Positions 23,761 through 36,600 of a DNA stretch of 64,000 nucleotides are shown piece after piece (the stretch's first letter is position 1; each line of letters opens with the position of its first letter). The DNA comes from Mytilus trossulus. Taxonomy: Eukaryota; Mollusca; Bivalvia; Mytilida; Mytilidae. The stretch is taken from assembly GCF_036588685.1 (NCBI RefSeq), contig NC_086386.1, positions 44,129,878 to 44,193,877 on the forward strand, written 5' to 3'. The position numbers and the translations under genes were made by a program. Below the pieces are notes generated by a model. It made no database searches. It saw nothing but the letters and a program-made list of their open reading frames with translations, and was not told the origin of the DNA.

Positions 23761-24439
23761 TTATTGTGCACAATACGGTCTTATAAGTGATGTTTTTCTC
23801 ATTAGTACTAGTATCACATCAACTTGTTGGCAGCCTTAGCAAGCGTTCAATGGTAACGTGCCATTTGACCAAAATACTTTTCTTATTAAGACGTTTGTTC
23901 ATTTCTTTGTTGCAAGTCATGATGACGGATACGATATCATTTATTCTTCTCTCAATTGCATGTTTTGCTGTTACCATATATGGTATAAAAACGCAATGGA
24001 GGAGGTGTCTGCACACGTGACAGACTCAATCCGAAAACAGATATCACCAACACAACTAAAACTACATAAACATACTATATTCATGTTTTGGGAAAATGTC
24101 GAAATAAATTAGCCTTTTTGATACGTATAAGCATATAGCATGTTACTTTAATATAAATATTTCAATGTGATCACTCTAAAAATACAAACATTACTTGTAA
24201 TTTGCAAGATAACCTTCTCCCCGAAATGTTTAATATTCCGATTTCATTTTATTTTGAATAAATAATTATCTTCGTAGCTTTTTGCACATGAAGGAAAAGC
24301 AATCTTCATTTTTACGAGTATTCTCAGATTGTCTTGCTGAATATAAAGCCGCATCAATATTCCGAGTTCTTTTATTTATGCATTTAAGACTATGATTAAT
24401 AGCTGGTATCATGTATTCTAGTAAAACGTGATGAACGTA

Positions 24440-25760
24440 TTGCTGTTCTTATCTAACTTTTGTTTCACATTCCTGGTAAATAAATTGGGTGTCAACAGTA
24501 TGACTTTTTAATATTCATACGTCGGACTGTTTTGCTGTCGGTGTTACAGATTCAGCGCAACTCTATACATTCTAGATGAACAAAAACATCATTGAATGAG
24601 TTCTTCTAGCTTATATATCAAAAATTACATTTAGACCAAAATGATCCTGACGGTGAGGATTTAGAAATGTATGTTTGCCACCTATTCAATAATATCCAAC
24701 CTTTTTAGAATATTTGACTATCGTTGGAATATTGTTTCGACTGACTTTCTTGTAGAAAGTTTTGTAGGTACACATAAAAACTGTTGTTATTGGAAAAAAC
24801 AGAGGAAATATGCTACTGAAACGCCATTTTGAAAAACATATTTTTTAGTGACCTTTTTTATATAACCATTATCTAATGATAAGCACTGCCAAATATATTG
24901 GTTATTGATATAATGATAGTTATTACTGATTAATAATCAGTAATTTTCTGGTGAGTTATCTTAATGATATAAACGAAGAATTTGCTGAAACCATAATGAG
25001 TTAAACTAACGGCAAGTAAATAATGAAGATAAAAAAGTGATTAAGCATATTGTATGTGATCGTTGAGAATAAAAAGTCGGCATAAAAAAGAAAGTATTGG
25101 GTATGTTAAGGGTAAAATGACATTTTGGGGACATGCACATGAGGTGTGGATTGGTCAACACAAATAAATAATTAATTTGTCAGGTCCTATATGTCAGATA
25201 TATAATGAAAGTGAGATCAATGATCATGATGTATGTTTTCTAACACTATTTGATTCTATTTATATTAAGATACTTTAATACGATAGGGTATTAATTTGAT
25301 CATCTTGTTTGTTTGCCATTACCTTAATATTGTTTCATATTCATGAATGTTGTGCAAAGATCGACATAGGTCCCCCATTGAACCTAAAAACACACACACA
25401 CACGTTAATATATGGTTCCTTTGGTTAATATTCTTTTATACTTTTATAATATACAAATACCAAATGCCTGTTAATCTTGTATGTAAGTCTGTCTAACTAA
25501 GAAACAAGTATAAGTTCCATCTTTTAAAAAGGATTACTATCATATGGGTTTGAAAATTCTTTATGACTCTACCAATTTCAGTTTACACAAAACCATATAT
25601 ACGTTATCTTGCTTTATTATCAAACATATATTGCAATTTAAAAAGTTGAAGTGTTATACTGTCCAACTAGTATCCCTTATCTATCTAAACTTTTATTATT
25701 GTGTGTGTGTACATGTCCCATTGAAACATGCAATCCATCTCCGTAGAGCAGAAAAGTAGG
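24440..25760 (+). repeat. Diverged duplication, copy 1
   Basis: It shares ordered blocks with 26280-27840: TAGTGACCTTTTT, CAAATATATTGG, TTACTGATTA, ATAAACGAAG, AGATAAAAAAGTGATTAAGC and, at the end, GTGTGTGTG with CATGCAATCCATCT. A perfect 21-base palindrome lies at 24923-24943 (TTACTGATTA-A-TAATCAGTAA). The boundaries are approximate. Confidence 0.55.
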
Positions 25761-25852
25761 GGGTATTGCCCATATCTCGTTTACACTAGTAAAATGTGAG
25801 GTATATCTACCGTTGCTATAAAACTTTTATTTCACACCACTGGTATATAAAT

Positions 25853-26275
25853 TGTTATCAAAGGTACCAGGATTATAATTTAGCACGCCAGACGCGCGTT
25901 TTGTCTACATAAGACTCATCAGTGACGCTCATATCAAAATATTTATAAAGCCAAACAAGTACGAATTTGAAGGGCATTGAGGATCCAAAATTCCAAAAAG
26001 TTGTGCCAAATACGGCTAAGGTAATCTATTCCTGGGAATAGAAAGTCCTTAGTTTTTCGAGAAATTTAAAGTTTTGTAAAGAGTAAATTTATAAAAATGA
26101 CCACACAATTGATATTCATGTCAACACCGAAGTGCTGACTACTGAGCTGGTGAAACGTCCACTAGCAGTGGCATCGACCTAGTGGTGTAAATAGTTATCA
26201 AAGGTACCAGAATTATAATTTAGTACGCCAGACGCGCGTTTCGTCTACATAAGACTCATCAGTGACGCTCATTTA
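25853..26275 (+). repeat. Repeat family R2, head-to-tail tandem (period 340)
   Basis: The block GTTATCAAAGGTACCAG, with GCCAGACGCGCGTTT(C/T)GTC after it, occurs at 25853 and again 340 bases later, where the second unit is cut off after about 83 bases. The full unit includes GCTAAGGTAATCTATTCCTG and GTCCACTAGCAGTGGCATCG. Confidence 0.8.
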
Positions 26276-26279
26276 AAAT

Positions 26280-27840
26280 GTGTTGCTACTGTTTTGATGT
26301 TTTGCTGTTTTGCTGTTGATGGCTCTTAAGGATCAGATTTAAGCGTGAGTTTTGATTTACGCAAACAAATATCATCGTGTAGTTCTTGCTTATGTGAAAA
26401 TAATACGTTGTGATCCAAATAGTCCTACAGTTGGCATTTAAACAAAAAAGTTGCCCACAATTAAATTCCTGAAAACCTCATGATCTACCCTTTTTCATCT
26501 TTATATTGTCCATAAATTTAAAAATTAGATGATTGTTATGCTAGACTTTTAATTTGTATAAATATTTGAAAATATGAAAAAATCTAATAAAATGAATAAG
26601 AAAAAAAAACAGGGAAATTTATACTGTAACTTCCATTTGAATAGCATAATAAACTCTTTAGTGACCTTTTTCATAACACCAATATCTAATAAACAATTAC
26701 AAATATATTGGATATCGACATAATAAAAGTAATTACTGATTATAAAGCAGTCGTTAATGGTAAATTATCTCCAATAGAATAAACGAAGTATTTGTTTAAA
26801 CCAAAGTGAGATAAACAAACGGCAAATAAATAATTAAGATAAAAAAGTGATGAAGCATATTACATTTGATTGTTAAGAATAGCTAGGCACAACACAGAAA
26901 TAATTTGTTATGTGAAAGGAAAAATTCGCATTTGGGGAACAGGCATTTAGCCAATCATTGTCAGTTTATTTTCGATTTTTGAGTTTGTCTGTCCCTCTGG
27001 TATCTTGCGTCCCTCTTTTTTTTAAAAGTTAAATGCGATGCATTAATTCAATTCATGTTTATAGAAATTCATATGATTAAATATCAATTTGATCACCATG
27101 ATCACATATACTGACAGACTTTGCTTGATTATCATAGAACTTCCATTCATGCTTTCAATACTACTTTATGGTTATAAACAACCACTAATACACCTGACCA
27201 AAACGAGGTTGTTAAACATACCTGATAAATGAAGTCGCATGAATTGCTTACAGCGAAATTTAAAACCCTTGAATTTTGTTTTAAAGGTTTTTTTTTGTAA
27301 CAATTCTGTCAATCCATACCCATACTTGAATCGTTGATAAATGTTGCATCGCCATATATTGCAGATCTTGAGAAATCCAAATCTGAATCAAACCATAAGA
27401 ATCCATGAATATTCTATTTTAAGAGAAAACATAGTGTATTGAATAGGACAGAGGCACAGAGGTACAACACAGAAATCAATATATGCCAGACAGGCGTGGT
27501 TGACCTTCCAGACAATCATTTAGGCGTTGGTGACTGGTAGTCATTGCCTTCGATGGTGTCGCATCCATTTATTAGAGAGAAACAAGGGTTTCAATACATA
27601 CCACATGATTTCAAAATGAGACTTTATTGAGTCAGTTATTTGATAATACATACAGGGTTTCAATACATACAAGATCTTGATAATTTAATCAAACAAACTT
27701 TGAATTTAGAAAAGTAAATGTGTTGTATAATGTCAAAATATTTTTTTGCTCATCTACATTTGTATAATGGCTTAGTATTTATGTTTGTTTAATTGTGTGT
27801 GTGTGTGTCGAATTGACACATGCAATCCATCTTCGTTTAT
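26280..27840 (+). repeat. Diverged duplication, copy 2
   Basis: Counterpart of 24440-25760, interrupted by a reverse R1 fragment near 26985. It has the same end-marking GT repeat (27794-27808) and CATGCAATCCATCTTCG. Confidence 0.5.
26985..27025 (-). repeat. Repeat family R1, reverse 5'-end fragment
   Basis: GAGTTTGTCTGTCCCTCTGG then TATCTTGCGTCCCTCTTTTT is the reverse complement of the R1 start. Confidence 0.65.
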
Positions 27841-30309
27841 TTAAATTTCCTTTAATTTGTCTCGACATCGTTTTGGATAATAAATCTCTATATAGTTCAT
27901 GCCAAGAAATAGCAAAAAATATAGACTATAGAGAAGTGTAGGCACAGATTGCAATTATTACAATGCATGTTGGCATGTCCGGTGCAGATACTGCAGTTGG
28001 ATAGATATGGCGCAAGTGCAACAAACATGATGGAAATAATCACACATAACATTTATTTAATCATGTGCAAACAACCTGATAGTTCTATACAGAAATGGTT
28101 AAATAGAGGAAGCAGTCTAATTGTTAAATTGGTCATATAAAAATATAACAATGTAAAACTAATGACAATATCGACAAAGTTTTCTTATAAATCTTAATTT
28201 TAGTATGCAAAGTTTAATTTTATTCTTAACTGATCGTCGGTTTACCCCTTTTCACACGGTTTTCTTCAAAATCAATTCGTTGCTAACTGGCTTTGAAAAT
28301 TAAGTTATGCAATGATTACTGCATACGAAGCAGTATATATCTACATTGCGGGTGCTTGAAGTAGTTATCATTGTTTTAAGATCCCATAGCTCTCTTTGTC
28401 CGATTCTTTTTTTTTATATCGCAAACTGACGTTTTATCTGTTGTACTAGACGATTATTTTCTTTCTTATTTTACATGTGCAAATGTGTTACAAGTTCGTT
28501 GTTTAGTCTTAATTTTTTTTAGAAAGCTACATGTTTGATGTTTCATGTGCACATTTTGATGACAGATAGTATTTTCGTTGGTATATATTTGTCTTGTTTG
28601 GCTCTTGGAGTTATGGAATGGTTACATTGTCATCTAATAATATGAGGCAACTTTATTTAAGACCAGTTGCATTCTTATAATGTTGAAAAATACAAAGCGT
28701 GCCATATCCATTCTAATTTGACTCAGTGCATACAAATGAAAGAAAAATCTGAGCTTGCCTACAAAGTAAGCAATGTTTATATTTTCATAAGGCGCACTGA
28801 AGATTCATGAAGATTCAATCGGTATCATTGGGAGCATCAAATTTTCCATGTTTGCAATGAAATGTAAATATTTATATAATTTTCAAATTAGACGTTATGA
28901 ATTAAATTATCAAGTAAAAATAAATTTGATACCAAGTTATTGAATGTTTTGTAAAAAAAGTCTTTTCAAATCAAATGAATGCTAAACACATTTAGCGATC
29001 GGCAGAACAAACAAACGTATTTGACGAAGAATCTTGAGAGGAAAATATTAAAGGAAAGCGTTTTGAAAGATTTTCATTGCATTAGTTTACATAGAAATAC
29101 ATACTTTTGTTTTCTTACATTAAAACTTGTATGAATTCGCATGAGACATCTGTTAGGACTATTTTAAGAGTTTATCTCAATTACAAGTTTTACTCTTTAA
29201 TATTCACAATTAAGTGACATAGCCAACGTTTGTTCTCAACTTGTTTACTAAAATTATAAAGATGTACAATACATTTTAGCCTATAATTTATTGTACAAAC
29301 TATTCCATTTGTATTAAAGCAAACAAGATATGCTTTATCATTAAGTGGGAATTCTTAATGTAAAATTGTCAATTAGCTATAAATGACAATAATAATGTTT
29401 AAAAGTGCCATTTATCGTTAAAATATACGTTTATGTGCATATAAAATGGTTATAAATTGAATTCAAACGGAAAATAAATCACCTTTAACATCAAAAGATT
29501 ATTATATCCGTCCGTGGAACAGTAAGTCAGTGTTAAGTAGCCGTAATTAACCTGTTGATACAAACCTGTGTTTACAATAACCCTTGCTGAAATTTAATGT
29601 CGATTTATTACGAACCAGATAACACTGGTTAAAGGATTGGGATTCATGAAAGTGAAATTTCAATTAAAAATTATAAATCTTTAAAGTATCCTTTCAATAT
29701 GTCAAGATTTTGACAATACGCATTTTTGTAAACAATTATTGTGGGATAAAATATGATAGATATTTGCGATATTTCGGATGAAATTTAGTGCTTTAGTTCG
29801 AGTTATTGTTTTCCGTACGTAAGCGACATTCACCTCGGCTTTTGTGATAATTTACCACTCTGCTATCTCTCAAGTTAAATAACACAATGGTAATAACAGA
29901 ATACGCAATTTATTAGATTTCCGTAGATACGGAAACGGGACTTCATTAAATTCTTGTCGATTGCAAGTTTTGATTATTAATTTCATTAAAGAGGCAAAGT
30001 GATTTTATTGACAGAAATTAATAATTGCAGCATACATCTGGCCATTTAGATTTATCTTAATCAAGATTACCAATGCAAAGCAAATTATTGCTTATTGAAT
30101 TTTCGTTAAAGGAAAATCATGACTGGATAACAGCAAGATTCTACGACTTACCTGTGAACTGACAATCAAAACATCTCTTTTAAGACTTCGGAAGAGACAA
30201 ATCGAATTATTCCTGTAATTTGACGGATTAAATGTTCTGTAACTCTATACAATTTCATTGTAAGATTGTTCAAGTAAATAATTGATGAGGTATAAACGCG
30301 CATATAAGA

Positions 30310-30657
30310 ATGAATAGAAATCATCATAAATATGAGACCAGGGAAACATACTATAACCGTGTGCCACTACGAAAACATACATCTGTAATGTCTAAATTAG
30401 AAGTGGATTCTATCTCACTGAAACCATCGATAAATGACATACATTGTAGGGAGGTTAAAAGTGGTCGTAGTATCAAAGGGAATAAAAAGGGAGTTTTCCC
30501 AAGTATTAAAAGTTCCGGACTGATAATAAATAGCAGAGATGATCCTTATACGTCGAATAGATTAGCAAAATGGAACAGTGTATACAAACGTGTAATGGTG
30601 GTTAATAGATTACCAAAACCAACCAAAAGGACAACAAAGAGAATATCATCAGGAAGA
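30310..30657 (+). CDS. CNBD2: Gene B alternative first coding exon c
   Basis: ATG 30310 follows an in-frame TGA at 30286. It encodes 116 residues, strongly basic and probably disordered, ending K-R-I-S-S-G-R before AGGAAGA/GTAAGT in phase 0. Confidence 0.72.
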
Positions 30658-33600
30658 GTAAGTCTTTAACAAATTTTTTTTTTTTTAAATAATAAGGCTT
30701 TTCTACCTCAGGCATAGACTACCTTAGCTGTATTTGGCAAAACTTTTAGGAATTTTGGTCCTCAAAATCATTTATATGTTTGTCATCCATGGTCAGATTT
30801 TCTTTTTTGAACAATGAAAGCATACATGTAGTTATAAATGCTGAAATACTCTTACTTTTTTTAGTTGTAGCCATTGTCTGAAACTTAGTTTTCGCGCCAT
30901 CATTCGTTAATTTGTCGATGAGGGAAAACTAGTTATGTTTTCAATGAGGAAAACGGCGTGGTTGAACGGAGATCTTGTGTTGGTTTTTTTCCACGACAGA
31001 ATGCTAAAGGGCTCTCTCTACCAGGCATAAACACGGTTAATCTTTATGATGAAAAATAAGAATTTGTATATAGTTTTAAATTCACTATTGCAAAATTCAC
31101 ATGATCTTGAAACATTGATTTCTCAGTAAAGAACACACTTCAATAATTTAGATAATATTAAGTTTCAAGTTTTTTTTTCGTCTGTCTTTCATTGATGGTT
31201 ATTGATGGCTCTCTCATTGAACTAAACTTTACTAAAACATACCACTATATGTACATATGTTTGGTGGAGTTGTGTGTTGGTGTGCTGTGTTGAAACTTTC
31301 GAAAATATAGTATATGCATTTTTTGTTACTCCAGTTATCATTTACTTTAAAAGGGTGATATGATGCAAAATTCCTAACGGGAGGGACTGTGTTTGATGTT
31401 CATCTGATGAAGACATAATCTTTCAATCAGCTAAATTGATGTCTACAGCTGGCATATCAGTATCTGGTAGTAGTCCTTTGTTAATTTATGTATCATTATT
31501 ATTTTGTTTAGTTTCTTTTATTACCTATTCTGACATCGGACATCTGACTAATTTTAAACTGAGTTTTACTGTGAGTATTGCTGTGTTTTATTTTTGTACA
31601 TTGTCTAGATGCATAGGGGAATGGTTGAGATCTCGAAAACATGTCTAGCCTCACAGCATTTGTTTTGCGCATGCTCCAAGTCAGGCGCCTCTGGCCTTTG
31701 TGAGTCCTGTATGCTGTTTAAATTTATATTTTGGAGTTTAGTATGACGTCTATTATCACTGAACTGGGACACATTTTTGTTTAGGGGCCAGTGAATAAGT
31801 TCGAAATATAGTCCATTATAATCTTGTATAATCCACCTAAAATACAATGCAAAACGAAGGTTCAATGACTTCTTAAAACAAGACAATGATTGGTCTAGTT
31901 TTGTTTCACAAAAGAAGGAATAAAAACACATGACATTATAAAATTTGTGGGTATATGTGTTATTTTTACGACGTTACGAGAAAACATGCAAATAACTAAA
32001 TACGTTACTTTACATCAATTCTTGTAGGAGATAAAGAATTCTTGCTCAAAATAACAAGTTTAGATTTTTTTATCATTAATTGGCATGCAACGATGTACTT
32101 AAAAATATGTAAACGTGCATGATACATGCAGACTACATCCTTAGATCTTCCAATCAATTTCCCATGTTACTACCTAGTGGAAAAACAAAACGGCACTACT
32201 GACGTTAGGTAAGAACATGAAAAGAGTCTATTAAAACCGACATCACTCGTCATCAGCTCGCAGGAGTTACACCGGGAGATCAATTATAAGGAAACATCAT
32301 ATAGTCATTATAATCACAATAAATCGAGTCATACCTTAATAAATGATGTTGAAATTACATGAAAACTTACAAGACCCGAAGTATCACATATACGCTATTA
32401 GCCTATCTTAACGTGTTTTTATGTTGTCAAACGTTTTAATTTTAGCATTTCCAAACTTTTGGTCACTTAATACCTGACGAAACAAGTTTTATGTCTATAA
32501 AATCATATTATTCGTTTTTGTAACTTATATTTAATTTCCTATAATCGTTTTTATAAAATCTATGAAACAGTAAAAGAACAAACACGAGTGTGCAAAGAAT
32601 TTATTCTTACATTCTTAAATAAACATTTTAGTGCATGAAATAACAAGTATAAAAAGAACTTTTGACTCAACGGTTATAACTAAAAAAAAGCGTAAGAAAT
32701 TAGAGTAACTGTTTTTTTTCTACGCTCAAAAAGGGAGTGGGTCTGTTGTAAGTGTCAATGATAAGGGTTAATCAATATACATGGAGGGAAAGTGAACGAA
32801 CAATTTTATCCTTTAATAGAATAACTGCATCCCAATGTTTTATATTGACACGATAGATAAGCATATAAATACAAATAAGTAAAAAAAGAAGGTGTGGTAT
32901 GATTGTCAATGAGACAACTATCCACAAAAGACCAAAATGACACAAACATTAACAATTATAGGTCACCGTACGGCCTTTAACAATGAGCAAAGCCCATACC
33001 GCATAATCAACTACAAAAAGGCCCCGATGAGACAATGAAAAACAAATCAGACGAGAAAAATAACGGCCTTATTAATGCAAAAAAATGAACGAAAAACAAA
33101 TATGTAACACATAAACAAACGACAACCACTGAATTACAGACTCCTGACTTGGGACAGGCACATACATAAATAATGTGGCGGGTTAAACAAATTAGCGGGA
33201 TCCCAACCCTCCCTCTAACCTGGGACAGTGGAAAGTGTCTGGTAAGTTCGGTGTAACGTATTCGAATAGGAACTCAGAAAATTGTGCTATATAGCTTCTA
33301 ATATGTTGCCTTCTTTTTTGTCCTCAATATCTTGATACAAGTTAATATGGTTTTCCTTTTTCGCAACATGCATGGTATAAAAAATTGGCTTACTTTAGCC
33401 TTATGTTGACTTTAGCCTTATGTTGAGATTTCATTCGTTTCAATGCAAACTTTTCATACAGACTAGATTATTTTAACTGGATATTGAAAGCAATCAAATG
33501 TTAACAAAATCATTTGATCAGTGACATAAACAACAATGTCATTTTAATCCCTGATTACCTTTGTTTATTAAATAAACCTGTCTTGTAGTGCAATTCTATA

Positions 33601-36600
33601 AGTTATAGCACGACTAGGGATTATCCTAGTATCAACATTTTAATCAAAAATTCAAAATATTAATATTCAAATTGAATGTTCTTTTTAGAAAATTTTAGAA
33701 TGACACACAAAGAGGTTTACCTCTCTTTGATCTCATTAAACAAACAAATGTCACATTGTTGTCGAGTTATGTATCTTTAATAAGGATGTGTGACATTTAT
33801 TTATCAAACTTGCAATACACAATAACCCATCGACGTGAGTGACAGGGTTGTACCATGTATACGGCCTTTTGTTCAATGTATCATCGCGTCGAACAATTGA
33901 TTTGAAAAGGATTAGAGGGTTATATCATTACTCATCAATTCAAATGGAAACATTTAATGATAAATTGATAAATTTACACTTTTCTGAATATCTTGATTAT
34001 TTATAAAATGAAGGTGATACCATTGAAAGCTGTATTTGATGTCTTTGTTATTCCCTCACATAATTACAAAATGGATGCTGAATTGGAAACTTCTGTTCAT
34101 AATTGGGAGGTACGCATTTGTTATTTTACTTTTTAAAAGCATAAATAGATAAATTTAATCGAGATCTTTTAACATGAACTTATAAAATATGAATCGTTCT
34201 TAGTGTATTTTTTTTGTGTAAATCAAATAATTGTACCAAACCTGAACGTATGATTCCCCTAAGGATTTGCAGACATTTTATTTTGGGTGTTCTGTTAAGA
34301 ATCTTTTTATATTCAGAATACTAAGGTACTTTTCGGCAATTGCAATTGTTCACATAATATAATTTTGTCACATCTTCTATATATAGTTTTTTTTTATAAT
34401 CATTTGATTTTTTTTTTAAGTGTCAATTTTGAAATGATTTTATGAGATTTTGTATCCGCATATTGTACAATATTCAAGGAAACTATCAAATAGCAAGGTG
34501 TTCTATTCTTAATTTACTAAAAGCAATACACGAAGAACATTGAAAACAACATTGATTGATTGATTGTTGGTTGCTTAACGTCCAGTTTGAAAACAACAAT
34601 ATTCAATCTCAGATCATAACTGCCATGCACAAACAATATTCACATTCAAGTATGTTGGCGTTGCTTTTTGTATCAGTTCTGCTGGTCAGTTGTTCAGTTT
34701 TTTTTTCTCTTTTAGTTTAGGTGTTTCCCTCAGTTTTGATTTCTGGCCTGGAAGTTTGTTTAAGTTAAATCCGTTGACTATTTAACAGCTGTATACTTGT
34801 ATTGATTTTATGTATGACGATTGCCTGTATATGTAATACTTATAATGAGTATGTTAAATTTGATATATGCCTTTTTGTGATTCTTCGTTACATTTGTTGT
34901 TTTTATAGTGAAATTAAGATGATAACACAATATTGACTGCTGTACCCCTATTTTTGACATTTTTACTCTTTGAGTATGTTTGTTTTGTTCATACATCGTT
35001 GACAATGTAATGGAATTTGATGCGACTGTCATACAAGTGAGAGGTTTAGCTAGCTATAAAACCAGGTTCAATCCACCATTTTCTACATTAGAAAATGCCT
35101 GTACCAAGTCAGGAATATGACAGTTGTTATCCATTCGTTTGATGTGTTTTGACTTTTGATTTTGCCTTTTGATTTTTGATTTTCCTTTTTGAATTTTCCT
35201 CGGAGTTCGGTATTTGTGTGTTTTGACTTTTAAAGTATCAGAACTTTTTATATATATTATTAAGTATAATATTTTGGCTTGCTTTATTACATAGCCATGT
35301 ACCTTTTTTGACAACTGAATGGTTGGAGCATTATAAGTGAAATGATTGATTGATTGTTGTTTGTCTAATGTTCAGTGACAAATATTTCAAGCATTATATA
35401 CAACACAAGTTCATGACATATATAGATATAGAACTAAATTAAAATAAAAGTTATTATTAGTAAATAACGATTACGCAATTCAAATAAACCATACACACAC
35501 ACAATAAATGAAAGATATTATTGTAATTTAAGTATGTAAGAAAGCAGAATACATTTTTTTGTCAGATAACTTTATCATATTCGCAATCCTACGTAAACTT
35601 CATTTTAGATTTGTTACTGTGCATATGTATGCACCATCAAGCCGAAGAATAAATTTGTTTTTATAAACCAACATTGACTTTTCTCAAAAATCAGTATTTC
35701 ATGTTAAACTATCGGTGCATTCTGTTATTAAACCGAGTTGATTTATGTATTTGATTTAATTACCCATGCATTTTATTTGCTTTAATATCGCAATTCGAAT
35801 TCTCTTATCACAACCACCAACCCAGCATAATATTGACAAAACAGTTTTCCCATACAGATAGTAGATATTTTGCTTTGTATAGAATTAGGCGTTTTAATAA
35901 CATGTGATATCATTCACGGTCCAGTGAATCTGATAGAAATTAACTTTTGATGTTTTATCTATTTTTTCGCTTATTGAATTGCTACTTGTTTGTTTTATAA
36001 ACAAGTCATGATTAAACAAATTATCACAAAATTGTCAAGGAGATGCTTTAAGATGCATGTTAAAATTCACTTTTTAAAGTCATCAATCATTAATTCGTTC
36101 GACGCTACAAAATAAAATGGCTACCTCGAGAGTTTCATTTTTCATTCATAACACATAAAATTGTTTTCTTCATCAGATTGCTGATTGATGACGATGAATC
36201 TTTCTTGTTTAATAAGCTGTTCGTCATTTTCCTCTTTATCTTTGTTTTCTCAGACAGCTACCATTATGTTTAACAACAATAAGCTGTTAGCCGTTGAAGG
36301 ACAAATACATTTTTTCCATTTAAAAATGGGAATATTGTAACCAAAGTTTTCCTATTGTTTTTTTCATTTGGTTACGTCGGGTCATCAATGTATTTTAAAG
36401 CTGCTATTCATTCTCATTTTTATCAATCTCATATACTTGTCTTTCTACGCTGATGAAAAAAAAACCCTGCAGTATGCAAGTTAGCAATGTCGATACAAAG
36501 AAATAGAACTTTTACAATTTTGTGAGTACGAAGCTCTTTGTTGTTTTTCTCGATCATGAACGCGCAACCATCACCCAAGCACTTGAAATCCAAGAACGTA

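Larger units (their letters stand above)
20830..30309. other. Long putative intron or intergenic stretch
   Basis: No coding exon is supported. It contains a C-rich tract and a G tract near 23.3-23.5 kb, an R3 fragment, the diverged duplication (24440-27840), the 340-base tandem R2 repeat, and short CA/GT microsatellites at about 25390 and 27794. The remainder is plain A+T-rich sequence. Confidence 0.6.

Noticed and set aside
23787..24112. Overlapping open frames on both strands
   Set aside because: They have no recognisable domain, no flanking splice signals that fit, and mutually overlapping frames. They could be transposon debris, but this cannot be shown.
31436..31648. 70-codon hydrophobic open frame
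   Set aside because: It belongs to dispersed repeat family R5 and has no independent gene evidence.
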